Source of the DNA: Pseudogymnoascus destructans
Lineage: Eukaryota > Ascomycota > Leotiomycetes > Thelebolales > Thelebolaceae
DNA: 64,000 bases
NCBI RefSeq assembly: GCF_001641265.1
Contig: NW_020167539.1
Span: forward strand, 372,001-436,000
Direction of reading: 5' to 3'
Under the pieces are notes generated by a model. The model worked only from the letters and a program-made list of their open reading frames with translations, did not search any database and was not told the DNA's origin. Positions 41,810 to 54,500 of this stretch are shown here, one piece after another; positions within the stretch are counted from its first letter, which is position 1; each line of letters starts with the position of its first letter. Position numbers and translations under genes: made by a program.

Positions 41810-43577
41810 CAGTATTATCTCGTTAAGTCAATGTAATTGGTCATGCATAAATATATTGAGTTATAGTAATATCGAGTTAGAAAGTGATCCGAAGTAGACC
41901 CGAAGTAGCCCCTCAGCTAAACCACCCATCCATCCAACGTGCTTGAACCAAGTCATTGGCCTGTTTGGCCACTAATTGCCTCTCCACGCCACTATTCTCA
42001 GATTCTGAGAACTCAATCAGAGCTTGGAGGGCTTGTATAGTGTTCTGTGTGGTGAGCACAGGACGCTGGGGCTCCTCATCATCATCATCTTGAGCATCGG
42101 AAACCTGTATATATGGAGCCATCGCCTCCTCTGCTGGATTCAAAAAGTTCGAAAGGTCCATAGCGTCTAATATATGACCAGCTTGTTGTACTCGAGTATA
42201 TAAGTCATTTAGAACAGGAAGTGGGTGTATAGGAAGCTGTATTGGGCATAAAAGAATCATGCTTTTTCGATAGCAATTGTAGATAGTCGTAATTGTAATG
42301 TTGTGATGCCATGATCAAATAAGCCAGCGAATTGCAAAGTGTATTGTCATTGTTTTGATTGGATCCATGTTGTTGCTAAAAGATTCGAGCATGAACTCGA
42401 GCCATTGCTGATGAAAATAGCTTTTTAAAGAGGCTATAATACCTTGATCAAGAGGTTGATATCGACTGGTCGCATTTGGAGGAAGCCAAATAATTCGTAT
42501 GTTTGGAGGAGGAGGCGTCAATTCCACTGCAGCGATATGGGCTGAGAAGTTATCCATTGTAAGCAGTATAGAACGTGACATACCAATATGAGTATAGAAA
42601 GCATTTAGCCAATCTGCCATAACAAATTGATTTATCCAAGCCTTCTTATTCCACCTCCAAACCCCACCTATTGCCCCTACATCAATGTGTTGTAAAGCTC
42701 AAGGCTTTTTAGCTTTTCCAATAAACCAAAGAGGAAGTCGATCTGTTCCAGCAGCATTAATACAAATGGCTACTGATATGCGTGGTTTGTCCTTCTTCTG
42801 TCCTGGAATTGATCGTGTTGTAAAGCCCTTTGAAGGGCTCATCCTCCAGTAAAGCCCAGTTTTATCCATGTTGTAAATATTGTCCTCTAAAAACTCCCCT
42901 GCAATAGTTTGTATAGCCTTCATTTGTTCTTCTGCAGTGACACCAATAGATCCAGCTTCACCGCGTAGAGTTCAATATAATATATTATGCCATTGTCGAA
43001 ACTTTACGATCCATCTGTAGCTAAATTCTGGCGTAGGTAGTCCACGGTATTGTGGTAGCTGATTCCAGATAATCTTCGCCTTTGATTGTAAGATTTCTGT
43101 AGTTGTAATACCGCCACGCTCTTCAATAAGCCTCTGCCAGTCATAAAGAGCAGCTTCCATCCAGGCCAGGCGACAGCGCGGCGACGCTGAGCTTTAGAGC
43201 TGTTTGTTTCCAGAGTATTAGGAGTATCGTCAAGGTCCAAAAATCAAGAGCTAAGGGATTCTGAGACTGTAGATTGGCTAAGTTGATGATTGTATTGTTA
43301 ACTGTATAGTGGCCTTTTGTGTAGGTTTCGGATGATGAGATCGATGCCAGGTTCAGAGGGCTTTTCGCTGTTCGAGAGTCATAGAATAGAGCTTTTTCGA
43401 AGGCATTTTGAAGGTATTCTAAGAGTAGTCTAGTAATTAGTTTAAGTCGATAATGGGGAAAAGGGACTCAATATCATGTGTATCGTGATTTGTATGACGA
43501 ATGGAAGGATCCGAAGAAAGTTATCAAGTTATCCAGAAAATCGACTAATCATGTATCGACTTAATGAGATAATACTG
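41810..43577 (-). mobile_element. P7: dead pogo element inside the DDE_4 element
   Basis: 1,768 bp. Inverted ends CAGTATTATCTC(G/A)TTAAGTC at 41810 and 43577, with TA at 41808-41809 and 43578-43579. Related to P2 and P3 by transposase sequence. It is younger than the element it sits in. Confidence 0.88.
41913..43406 (-). pseudogene. Broken pogo transposase of P7
   Basis: Starts at an ATG at 43404-43406 with an HTH-like SMTLEQRKAL followed by a TGA. Later pieces in changing frames include MEAALYDWQRLIEERGGITT (43160), YNMDKTGLYWRM (42870; the family's DE is DK here), LLTMDNFSAH and YQPLDQGII (42550-42440) and an acidic tail (DDDDEEPQRP). The catalytic Asp residues survive but several frameshifts and stops make it inactive. 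Confidence 0.87.
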
Positions 43578-45256
43578 TATACAGTTTTGACAGCTAGGGG
43601 CGATGCTAGGGGTGGCGCTAGTGGCACCATCATCATCATTGTTGTCCTCCTAGGTTAGGGGCTGGCTAGGCCCTTTAGGGGAGATCTATAGATAGGATAG
43701 GCAAGTAGTTAGGGGGCTCCTATAAGGGCTAGGGCTCTTAATAGACTCTCTAATGGGTTTAGAGAGCTGGCTTGCCATCTACATAGCAAGCTAGGCCGTT
43801 TGCTAGATGCTACAAGGGCCGGCTTCTATAGAGTAATATACAGTATTCACCTATTTCAAGCAAAGGATGTCGTTCAAATTGTTAATTATGGCTAACTACA
43901 TACGATACACTACTAATTTACTAGGCTAGAAATGGCTCTGTTATAGTGTGGCAGTCCCCTTTCCTATTTGGGCACGTAGGGCTAGAGTGGGCACCTTGGC
44001 ATTTGGTACGCCTTACCAAATATGTTACTGTTACACGCTAAAAGTGTGACGATAACAGTTGCTAAATTGCTCTAATGCCCCAAATACAATAGACCAAGTA
44101 CACATTTCCCACTATATGCACCCATATTCAGTCTTCTTCTGGGTCGCAGTGGCGCTGCTAGTCCTTCTTCTGCCTTCGGACCGGACCAGAGCCAACAAGG
44201 GGCCGATACTGGGGATCTCAACTTCATGCGAGTCTGTCTTGTCTCAGGCGCTGAAATTCTTCAATGGAACGCCCGCCCGCCCGCTGCTGTCCCGTCCCAT
44301 CGATAGAGTTGAGTGCCGCGACGCCATCGGGAATTCGCCAATTCGTCCTCTCTTCTCTGGACACTAGGCCCGAGATGTGCGAGATGTGCGAGATGAGGGA
44401 TGCGTGTATGTGTGTGCCGCCGTGCTGCGCGGAGTAGCATGGGGAGAGTGATTTGTCGTCATTAGTGAGCGCCTCCCGAGGTTTACTGGGAGAATCGCGC
44501 TGTATACGCGTGTTACCCCGTGGTACTCGTCGTCGGCCTGCATAAGCACCACCGCAGCTGCCGCCCTCGTTGAAATAGGGTCTGTCTCCCATTCCACCTC
44601 CCACATGGACAGACACACCACCATCCACCCAGCAGGGCCCAGCACCCCCATCGCCTTAACTTCCCCCTTTGGACCTAGACTTGCGCTGTACTTTCGCACT
44701 CCCACCCCGCATATCGTATATCGTACCGGCAAGCCGGCTGAGGGAGTAGCAGGTAGTAGGGCATGGGCTTACATGCGAGGTGGTATACTTGGGGTAGAGA
44801 TGGTACGGACTGGACTGCGGATCCACTGGGTTACCTACCTCATGCTCATGGTGTATTTCGAGAGATGCATGGTCAAACGCCCATTATGAAGCATACTATG
44901 CTATGCATCTACGCCGCGGCCGATCCTAGGGACGGCAAATATCCTCTCTCTCCCAAAGGCAACTTTTGTGTCCTGGCACCGCTGTTGCACACGCGCTTCA
45001 CACCGAGACGAGTTCGTGTAGTTAGATTCCCTACCCTGCTGCGGCGCAAGCGCGGCACGTACAGCATATCACACTGCCATTGAGATATCATGCAGGCGTG
45101 GTGTGCTGAGACCGAGCCAGTCGGCGGTTTCTTCATCTCCGCCAACGCTGCTGCGCTGCAGTGTGTGCTGCCGTGGTTATGCAGAGTGGCTATTCGGTGG
45201 GGTCCGTTTGTGAGGTGATAAGGCGGGTTGGTATTGGCATCGCTGTGCGATTGTGA

Positions 45257-45334
45257 GGTCTATCTGCCGCTGGTGACCTGGATGTGTCCCGCTGGTGAGC
45301 TGGATGTGTCCGGCTCACCAGCGGCAGATAGACC
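45257..45334. repeat. Hairpin with 20-bp perfect arms around a tandem repeat
   Basis: Arms GGTCTATCTGCCGCTGGTGA at 45257-45276 and its reverse complement at 45315-45334. The loop repeats CTGGATGTGTCC followed by a second CTGGTGAGCTGGATGTGTCC, so a 21-base tandem duplication lies inside the hairpin. Confidence 0.92.
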
Positions 45335-45643
45335 TCCAGGCGGGACAGAGATAGGGGCTGTGGTGGTTTGGAAACATTTGAGGCCTCGAATGGCCTGTGA
45401 GCACCTACCACACAGGGGAGTTTCATCAACAAACGTCCAATGCACCCCCCTGGTGATCCCCAGCCCAGACCAATCCTCGTATCCCCAACCAACCAGGTAT
45501 ACTCGGCGTCTCAACGGCGGTGAATGGAGAACGGAGGGGAGAGGGAGTAGAGTAAGGCGAAACTCACGGTAGCAGCAGCGGTGTTTTAGTCCTCACCACC
45601 GCGGGATACAGCTCCGTATCGCATGGCAGCATGGATGAGTGCG

Positions 45644-45700
45644 CTGACGGGGTCCTGACGGGGTCCTGACGGGGTTCCTGACGGGGGTGGCCGACGGGGG
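45644..45700. repeat. Short tandem repeat (CTGACGGGGTC units)
   Basis: Four to five copies of an 11-14 base unit, CTGACGGGGT(T)C, with later units diverged. Confidence 0.75.
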
Positions 45701-48700
45701 TGAGGATCCCGGGTCGGACACACCGACGGTCGCTGTGATGCTTACAATACTACAATAATGTGGTGCATACCCCCTACCATCTACATCAGCCGCCAGGATG
45801 GCAATTCCCTCCCCACGACTGGATTGGATTGGACTGGACATCCCTCCCTTGTCGGCGGTCCAACTGCCTCGTCCTCGTCACATCACACACGGCTTTTGTG
45901 CATACCCAATGCATATTCTCGAATCCATGCATATAATACAGGGACAAGCCCTCCATCACTTCATCACTTGGAACGGACGTTGGGATGTGGAGCGCAACGT
46001 CCACTTTTCCACCGCGGGAAGAGAGTGGGATGCGGGACGAGCCCCAATTACAGTCGCTACCAGCCCTCAAATCCACATTCACATATTATTAGCCGCAAAA
46101 GAATTAAATCCAAAAGAACTGTCCGACGACAGGAGATCTTTCCCATCCCCAACCTGCTGCTGCACGCCTGGCAAGAACTGCTGTGGTGCTTCCTGCAGGC
46201 ACCTCCCGGAAACCCCCATCAAACAGAAAATAACGCGGCCAGGCCCGGCACTCAAGGTTGGAGATAATGTAGCCCAATATCAGGCCGCGGACTGCATGCT
46301 TACCGCCCGCCCGTTAGATCTCTCCGTCGCTCCTTCTTAGCGGTGAGCATCTGGGGGACCATCCCGCCACCACCCCCACCCTCCCCACCCCACCATCCTC
46401 CCGCTCTCCGCCATCCTCCGCTATCCGCCCCGCCACGGCCCTCCTCCGGCGCTACACTGGGTAAATCCGACTCGGCGAATCCTTTCTCCTCTCCTGACGA
46501 CGACCCCTGGTGGGGCCAGTTGGTCTAGTTGGGGGTAGTCCGACAGGGCATGTTTCCCAGCAACTCGTTTTCTAAAGGGGGATTCCATGCTCGTCAGAGG
46601 CAGGGTACGGCTGCATGGCCTACTTTAGATGAATTACCCCCACCAGCCTCCTCTTTCATCGCGCGTGGGCAACGTGGATGTTGAGCCACGGTGGGGCATT
46701 TACGTAGCACCGTTTGGTTTGCGCCGCATAGCCGCACTACTACGGGGGAAAGCTCTTATGTCCGCGTTAAGTATGGGTAAGGTCGCTGATGCTACCAAGA
46801 GTGGGCTTTTACGAAGGTGGAATTTGAGCCTGAACTGATGGAGGATGGGAAAGGAAACACCAATCCCCCTGAATCGCTCCTCCTGAATCGACAGCGTTGA
46901 TCCTGCGTGGGTTGTGGCGTAAGGACGGGGTAGAGCGGTAGAGCACCTCTGATGGTGTCCCCCTGATGCCACGTTCTATACCTGCAGATCACCCCGCCCG
47001 GTCTAGCGAATGAGCAACCCGCCGCCTCGGAAATTACCCTTGGGGACTCCCACCATCCAAGCCAGCCCCGCCCTCCTGCTGTGTATTTGCGTGCTACATC
47101 GGGCGCTACTCCCCTCTGGCCTCTCCACCCTTCGAGAAGTCATGGGTTGTTGGGGCTACTAGCGTTCTAGTCCATGTGGATGTCTCACCTGGCTTACAGT
47201 TCTCCCCCACTTCACGACAGACTACGGTTTTCACGACTGTGGTTGCGAAAGGAGCGCGAAGCGTCGCGCCTCGATGCTGCTTTGGAGATGAGATGGGACG
47301 AGCTCACGATGCTTCGTAGATTATGGAGCATGGAGCCCTCCTGGTCCCTCTCCAACTCCAGTAGTTTGACGATCAGGAGTTGCTTGGTGAGCGGGCGAGG
47401 TTCATGGGCATGTCTCATGAGGTGGTCAGCTGAAACCCAAAGGAAGGTTAGGGCTGCGTTTTGAAAATCCAGTAGGCAGAAAGCGCTGTGCCACTATCAG
47501 AAATAGAGTGGCGAGTGGCGATGACATAGTTGTGCCTGTTCCTCGTGGCTACTTAAGATAACCCCACGCTCCCATCCTGCGACGTCTCCCGCGATCCCTG
47601 GCCCGGTGTGGCTGTTTCAGCTCCAGCCTTCTACGAAATGTGAAGAGATGCATCACGTGCGCTGCATGAGCTGGGTCCGTGAGGTTGCGGTGGCATGGTG
47701 GTGTGGAGGAGCCAGCAGTTCGTGGTTGCAACACATCCATCACGATTGGGACCTGAGGTTGCGTTGCATGTAGAGAATCTGATGCGGACGGTAGGAATCA
47801 GGTAATGAATATTCCCCTCGTTTGAAGTCTCATCGACAGGAAAAGGGACGAAAGGAGTTTGCGGGATTAACGATCGAGGCTGGACAAAAGAGGGGTTTGA
47901 ATGAAAATTTGAGGTAGCCGAGGGTATTGGATTGAGGGGCTGAGAGGTTGGTTGACGAGGTTGATTTCAGCCACCCCGCGATTCTAGATGAGTTGGTGAT
48001 GCGCGCAGCTGGTTTCTAAAGCACGCAGTTCAATACGGATCTTCGGTTGGTGGTAGGTCTTTAATTTGTGTGAGGTAAGAGCCTGTGCACGGCTTTCAGT
48101 CCAGTCTGCCTCATTTCCACGTCCTACTTCCAATGATAGATGTCCCTTCTCGGCCTAGATCAGGCATGAGAAAAAGGGGGAGGTCTGGCTGTGGCCTTGA
48201 GAATTCAAGGAAATCTCCTGGAAGCTACCAGTAAGCCTTCTCCAATGGCTGCCTCTGATGTGGTTGGTAAGGTAAGCTGGATTTTGCTGTTCTTCGATGT
48301 GTTGTGGCCCCGAGACAACATTTTCTTTAATAAGCCCATTTGAATGATTTCCTTCCTCATATCACAATTAAGCGTCGGATGATGCGTACTGAGAAGAGTA
48401 TTGCTGGAATAGGCCTTTTCTTATGTCTTTGTATCTTGAATTTACCTCGGCAGATTCTTCGACGAAGTCAGTTTTCCCCCTTCTCACATGCTGCCTCCTC
48501 TCACATGCTGAGCAAAAAGTGTATCTAACAAGCATCAGCTCCTACTCCCAACACCAGACAAGCAGAGTACCTCTTTCCTTACTCATTACCATTTCTTGTT
48601 GCACTCGATGGATGTGTCCTTGATATCTCAGATGCCCCCTCTTCCGATATGCATCTCTCGTCTTTTACCCATCCTCGGTATCAAGATAGTTCATATTGGG

Positions 48701-50394
48701 GGCCGAACCCCATTTCTCATTCTTCCACAATACTATTTCCTCATGTAATACCATCCTTAGTGACGGGCTCCTCCCATTGCTTTGTTCTCCTTGGGCAGGT
48801 CTCACCGCTACTTTGCCCAAGCTCGGTGCTTCTGAGTATCCCAAACTCTGGACAAGTGATCCAAGTAGTCATGAAAACGCTGGGAATGCCATGTTCAGCG
48901 ATCCTCCTGGTCCTGGGTGTATATACCCCGCAGTATGTTGGTTTCCTGGCTACCATGTTGTGAGTCTTCCCTGAATTTGCTGTCTCTATTTTGATTTGAA
49001 GTTCCCAATCCGTTGGTCAAATAATGCTTCGGGCTGCCAGTTTTGTCGTGTTTCGATTCATAGCATGCTTTCTTATGCAAGGGAGACCTAGATTTTCACA
49101 AGAGCGGAAATATCGATCATGGAACAGCGGTGAGAAAACAGCCGCCTGGACTCATGGCGGAGCTTTGGCAAACACGTGCCAAAGGTAGCAAATGGCGTGA
49201 AGCACACTCTTCTAGATTCCGCACCCTATAGAAGACCTTCCAACACCCACCTCGAACCGCCAGATCCAATAAAACAGCCTCAACTAACAGCCTCAAGCCC
49301 CTCGCACAGAGCCACTACCGACCACACACCCTCCACCGACAAGAATAGCCACCCTCTCCCGCCGCCCAAGAATTCCGAATTACCCATATTGCCAACCTTA
49401 AAAAAATCGCCTATAAGTTACCCTCCCTCGCGTCGCGGCTGACACCCGCTGCACCCGGCGCGTTCAGCCGCCACAGCGCCCGCGCCCTAGATCCCCGAGA
49501 TGGATGCAACCGCGCATTATAAATACTGGACGGTGATTCAGGATCTTGAGTCCAACGGCGCACAGTTGGGGATGGGCAGATATCGATAAGATGGGACGGG
49601 ATGAGGTGCGGATAGATTCAGTGTTTCGTCTCAAGAGCAGCATGGGATGTCTGATGTAGAGTGGATCACGCAGGTATATTATCATATTTCGTCTGATCGC
49701 CGCCGGTGTGCATCATAGCCTTAGCCAACCCGACCTTTGATCTCCCCGCTATTCCCATTATTACCCTATTACCCCATTATTACCCCGCCAAATATGTTCC
49801 AGCGCCACTGTATGTTTCCACGTTTCCCCAGAAATTATGTTCTCCCGGGTCTTACGCTACACGCTGCCACCCTCCAATAAATATCTTCACCAACCCCAGC
49901 CCCTATATACTCACCGCCTCAATGCGCCAGCGCCAACCTCGTACCTAAAACCAGGATCAAGGGAGATAGAATTCCACCACATGAGTAATTCCAAAACGCC
50001 TAAAAAAGAGAAAGCTATATGCGTCCATTGCTAGATAGGGTGCGTCATGCAGGACCGTCGGTCCCGAACCGCCCAGACCGGTGTGGTCCCCCAGCGGTTC
50101 CTTATATTGAGAATTGCACGTATGGTATGGCAGGCTACAGCCAATTTGTATGGTGTAGTACGGTACCCTAAGTGATAATCCCCTAGTGGTGCGGAAGCCA
50201 GTCTCACCACAGTGCAGTAACCAATTCAATTACTTTGCTATTCTAATGTAACTACGCAGTATTTATAGGCCTGGAGGAGCCTTCCATAACCCCCGAACCC
50301 CCCGAGTAACACATCGATTTTGGTGCAGAGTTTTCACCTTCTGCCCTGCTAAGGACCATGGGAACACTGGCTCCTATGGTGGAGATAACCAGAT

Positions 50395-50560
50395 TGTGAT
50401 TCTGGCCCTAGGAATCAGGCAGAATCAGGCAACTACATTTAGTGAAACGTAGTCATATTAGTGTAGTTTCGTACGGTAGAGTAGCTTAGGGGCGACGGCA
50501 TAAGTAAAGGCCGTGGCCCCATTGAATTCTACAAGTTTGGTTCGCGCTCGGAAAATCACA
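50395..50560 (+). repeat. 5' LTR of the gypsy element
   Basis: TGTGATTCTGGCC to GGAAAATCACA. Short for a fungal gypsy LTR. Termini include the inverted TGTGATT/AATCACA. Confidence 0.95.
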
Positions 50561-50562
50561 TC

Positions 50563-50577
50563 TGGTAGCAATTGCTT
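50563..50577 (+). promoter_or_regulatory. Probable primer-binding site
   Basis: TGGTAGCAATTGC follows the 5' LTR by two bases. The leading TGG fits pairing with a tRNA CCA end. The tRNA cannot be named without a search. Confidence 0.6.
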
Positions 50578-50601
50578 AAAAAAGGAGCCCAGTTTGCTAG
50601 A

Positions 50602-51591
50602 ATGGAGGAGCGACTCTTAAATATCCGTTCGGAAGCACTTGAGTCGTCACCGAACGAAACACCGTCAGGGGCTATTCCTACAGAGGTCCCCCTACCAACA
50701 ACGCCATTGTTCGAGCCACAGCCTACATACAACACCCAGCCTATGTTCGGGACCCAGCCTATGTTCAGAGGACATCCTTCATTCGGAATACTGCCATCGC
50801 AACAGCTGGTAAAGGCTCAGCTACCTTTGAAAGAGCCCCGCAAGTATAGTGGCGAACGAAAGAACGGAGCCTGCGAACAATGGTGCATGGATATGCTTAG
50901 CTTTCTTACTCGCTTTGAGAAGCTTACTCGAACGAATGTTGAGCCCCTTCAAGCTGTTGAGTATATTACACAATACTTTGAAGGTGCAGCGTTGACATGG
51001 TGGACGAATTTTCAATTCCAAATCGAACGAAGGCTTACAAGCCGACAAGCTCCTATAAATGCACAGCAGCTTTGCAATGAGCTACAGCAAGCCTTTGGTG
51101 ATATCCATTCGATTGAAAGGCGTCGAGAGAAGTACGAAGCTATGAAGCAGACGAAGTCCGTACGAGACTTCGCGAATTCCTTGAAGCACCAGGTCCTCTT
51201 CCTTGATCCGACTCCTACAGAATATGAGATTCTCCGGAGGTTCCAGACAGGCCTTCGAACGGATATACGTGCGAAGATGGAAGAGAACCATGGGGATATC
51301 CGAGACCTAGACTCCTACATCAATAAAGCTGACGACGTCGATCGAGCTCTATTTAGAGTAAAACAGCTACAGAAGTCTTCGAACGAATCCCAAGGGCAGA
51401 ACTACGGAATGGGATCTAATATGCCAAGTGCAAAGAATGACCCTGCTGGATTTAAGACATGGTGTCGAGAGAACAAGGCTTGCTTTAATTGCGGCAATAA
51501 AGAGCATATCTCACGGAACTGTACCCGAACGAAGGATTCAGGACGAAAAGGGGGTTCGAACGGACAACGACGACAGGATCCGGAAAACTAG
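50602..51591 (+). CDS. Gag polyprotein of the gypsy element, 329 aa
   Basis: Structural protein that packages the element RNA. The ATG at 50602 is the first in the frame. It has a Pro/Thr-rich N-terminal part with a short repeated FGTQPMF/NTQPMF motif. A retrotransposon Gag core follows at residues about 85-230 (KYSGERKNG, EGAALTWWTNFQFQ, SVRDFANSLKHQVLFL), then a CCHC zinc knuckle at about 290-303 (CFNCGNKEHISRNC) that binds RNA. It ends at TAG 51589-51591; pol starts in the -1 frame around this stop. No internal stop, so Gag could still be made and might supply particles in trans. Confidence 0.9.
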   Translation: MEERLLNIRSEALESSPNETPSGAIPTEVPLPTTPLFEPQPTYNTQPMFGTQPMFRGHPSFGILPSQQLVKAQLPLKEPRKYSGERKNGACEQWCMDMLSFLTRFEKLTRTNVEPLQAVEYITQYFEGAALTWWTNFQFQIERRLTSRQAPINAQQLCNELQQAFGDIHSIERRREKYEAMKQTKSVRDFANSLKHQVLFLDPTPTEYEILRRFQTGLRTDIRAKMEENHGDIRDLDSYINKADDVDRALFRVKQLQKSSNESQGQNYGMGSNMPSAKNDPAGFKTWCRENKACFNCGNKEHISRNCTRTKDSGRKGGSNGQRRQDPEN

Positions 51592-54500
51592 TGGCATCCC
51601 TAGACCTTCAAGGCCAGCTAGGTGATGCGCTACAGGAGGCCTCAAGCCCGTACGAATATCCAACGACGGAGAACGATGAGCAACAGGATAATAGCAAAGC
51701 TGCTTCGAGCGAATGCCTTGGTTCCTTAAATTCGATCGGAAGTAGCATGATGGTTGTGAGTGGAGAGACCCTACAGGGCCAGCCTCAGACCTTGAAAATG
51801 CTTCTCGATTGCGGAGCAGACTGAGTGTATGTTGCACGAAGGGTTGCGATAAAGATAGGGGGAATAAAACAAGGGCAGACCACAAGAGTCGACCTACCAG
51901 ACAGAGGTGCTGTTACCTCGAACGAATATATACGATTGTTCGTACGAATCGGCGCCTATACAATATCGATAACTGCAACAGTTATGGATATACCGAGTTA
52001 TGATGTTATCTTAGGATTAACATGGTTTCGATCAGCTAACCCAACTATAAATTGGGCCCGTTCGGAAGTTACACTGAAAGACCGTAAGGGAACACATAGG
52101 TTACAGTTGGAGCGCCCAGCTCGAACGATAGAAGACGCTGGCCTCAATCTAATTACCTCCCGACATGTCAAGAAGGCACTCCGAACGAAGGGCTCCCAGG
52201 GGTTAATGTATTTCGTTCGAAAAGCTTCGGACGAATTACCAAAGGATATTCCAACCCAGTTTCGAACGGTGATAGAAGAGTACCAAGACTGCTTCCGTTC
52301 GGAACTCCCAGAATCGTTACCACCTAAGAGACAATGGGAACACTCGATCGATGTTGAGGATGCAAGGGCTGTTAATCAGGCTGCATATCCTGTTTCATAT
52401 ACGCAAGCTGAAGAGCAAGCTACGCAGATTAAGGACCTTTTGGATAAAGGCCTAATTCGTACGAGCTCAAGTGAACGGGGCTTCCCTGTTCTATTTGTGA
52501 AGAAGCCAGAAGGGAAATGGCGTATGTGCATTGATTACAGGGGTTTAAATGCTGTTACGAAGAAGAACACCTATCCTTTACCACGCATCCAAGACTGCCT
52601 CGATCGAATAGGGGCTGCAAAAAGGATAAGCAAATTCGATCTACTCTCTGGATTCTATCAGCTTCGGATGGCACAAGATAGTGTCGATAAGACAGCCTTC
52701 AACACTCGCCAAGGCAAGTTCGAATTCCTAGTGATGCCTATGGGACTTACGAATGCCCCCGCTACATTACAAACGATGATGAATACTATACTACAGCCCT
52801 ACTTGGATAAATTTGCTATGGTATACCTTGACGACATTATCATCTTCTCAAATTTGGACGAGGAGCATAAAGAGCATCTAGCCTTGGTTCTCAAGAGTCT
52901 TCGTACGAACAGGCTATATGCAAAACCAAGCAAGTGTATAGTAGGGGTAGAGACAGTTGAATTCTGTGGACACATTGTAGGGCAAGGACAGCTCCGAACA
53001 GCTGTCTCAAAGACAAAGTTAGTAAAAGAGTGACCTACACCTTCGAACGTACATGAAGTCCGACAGTTCCTTGGTCTCGCCTCCTATTATAGGCGTTTCG
53101 TACGGAACTTTGCTACCATAGCAGCGCCCTTAAGCGACCTGCTGAAGGAGGAAGATCCAGAGAAACGGAAGCGGAAGAACCGCCCTATTATATGGACAGC
53201 AAAGTGTCAGCTTTCGTTCGAACTCCTGAAGAAGGCGCTTTCGAACGAACCTATCCTTACGCAACCTGATTTCCACCGTCCATTTGTGATTGAAACAGAC
53301 GCTTCGGAATGGGCAATAGGGTGCTGTTTGCTACAATTAGGAACAGACGGCTTGTTACACCCAGTTGCGTACGATGGTCGGAAGCTACAAGGAGCTGAGC
53401 TTAACTATGCAGTTCAAGAGAAAGAGCTGTTAGCTATAAAGCACGCCCTCTGAACGTGGAGTTATTATATCGATAATCATACTCGAACGAAGATCATTAC
53501 GGATCATGAGAGTTTGAAGTATCTCAAGGATACCAAGGTTCCATCAAAACGTCTAGCCCACTGGATTGCTGAGTTCGGAACGTATGATCTTGACATACAG
53601 TATAGGCCTGGAAAAGAGGCTATAGTTCCAGACGCAATTAGTCGCCGCCCTGACTTTATTGGCACTGGTGAAGCATACCAGTCGCAGTTCAATTCTATCC
53701 GCTCAGTGGATGAGGATGAATGGGAGGAAGCTCTCATAAAATATCTTCGTACGAAGGAAGAACCTTCGAACGAAAAACTACGAAAGGCGGTTCTAGATGA
53801 TAAGAATCACCCGCCATCTAGTTTTGTATTAGAGAAAGATACTCTCTTATACAAGAAAACAGAGACAGGACAAGCGGCATACCTTGCTCCGATATTTCAG
53901 AAGGTATACCTCGAACGAGCACATCGGGGTTACGGACACCTGGGTTGGCCAGGCCTAAATGGAGCTCTACAGAATAGAGTTTGGAGGCCTACAATAGAGC
54001 GTGATGTCCAAAATCAGATACAGATGTGTCCGGCTTGTCAAGTGTCAAAGGGCGCTCGTACCAATGTCGTACGAGGGCCCCGAAATACCCTCGAACGAGA
54101 GAGTATTCGCTTGTTTGATCAATGGTCAATAGACTTGATAGGAATATTACCTCAAACGTATAATGGTAACTGTTGGATTATAACAGCTATCGAACGATCT
54201 ACAGGATGGCCTGTAGTAAAGGCATTAAAGGATGCAACTACACAATCAGTTATGGACTTCATACATCATGATATATTCACTGTCTATGGAATTCCGAACG
54301 AGATCTTAACGGATAATGGGACTAACCTTGTCTCAGAGGCTATGGAAACGTTCCTACAGCCTACTAAGGTTAAACACCGAACAACTACCCCTTACCACCC
54401 CCAAACGAATGGAAAGATCGAACGATTCAATGGAATTATTGGGGCAATGTTAACGAAATATCTATATGGAAAGCCCGTATGGATGTGGGACGAATACCTT

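Larger units (their letters stand above)
39802..44074 (+). mobile_element. Decayed DDE_4 (PIF/Harbinger-like) element with P7 inside
   Basis: Inverted repeats start TAGAGCAATTTAGCAACTG at 39802 and, inverted, at 44074. Similarity resumes inward at ACTTTTAGCGTGT, for about 55 bp in all. Outside is AT on both sides (39800-39801 and 44075-44076); an imperfect 8-bp match (ATGCTCTA/ATGCCCCA) is also possible, so the target duplication is uncertain. Removing P7 (41810-43577) leaves about 2.5 kb. It contains a decayed DDE_4-type transposase at 40703-41035. Confidence 0.7.
44077..50394. other. Gene-poor stretch of about 6.3 kb
   Basis: GC-rich to about 46.5 kb, then mixed. Overlapping open frames occur in several frames at once, for example 45758-46267 and 45798-46340, so none is convincing. 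No transposase, reverse transcriptase or known host domain is seen. Small repeats are listed separately. Confidence 0.4.

Noticed and set aside
39802..44074. A simple hAT assignment based on the TAGAG end and an imperfect 8-bp flank match
   Set aside because: The transposase remnant inside fits DDE_4 rather than hAT, and the 8-bp match has two mismatches while AT matches exactly.
45758..46340. Two overlapping plus-strand frames of 169 and 180 codons
   Set aside because: They occupy the same DNA in different frames, lack any motif and lie in GC-rich sequence where long frames arise by chance.
46920..46960. tRNA-like GGTAGAGCGGTAGAGCACC string
   Set aside because: No acceptor stem or T arm could be folded around it.
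47212..47464. Short frames on both strands
   Set aside because: No homology-like pattern, no splice-site context.
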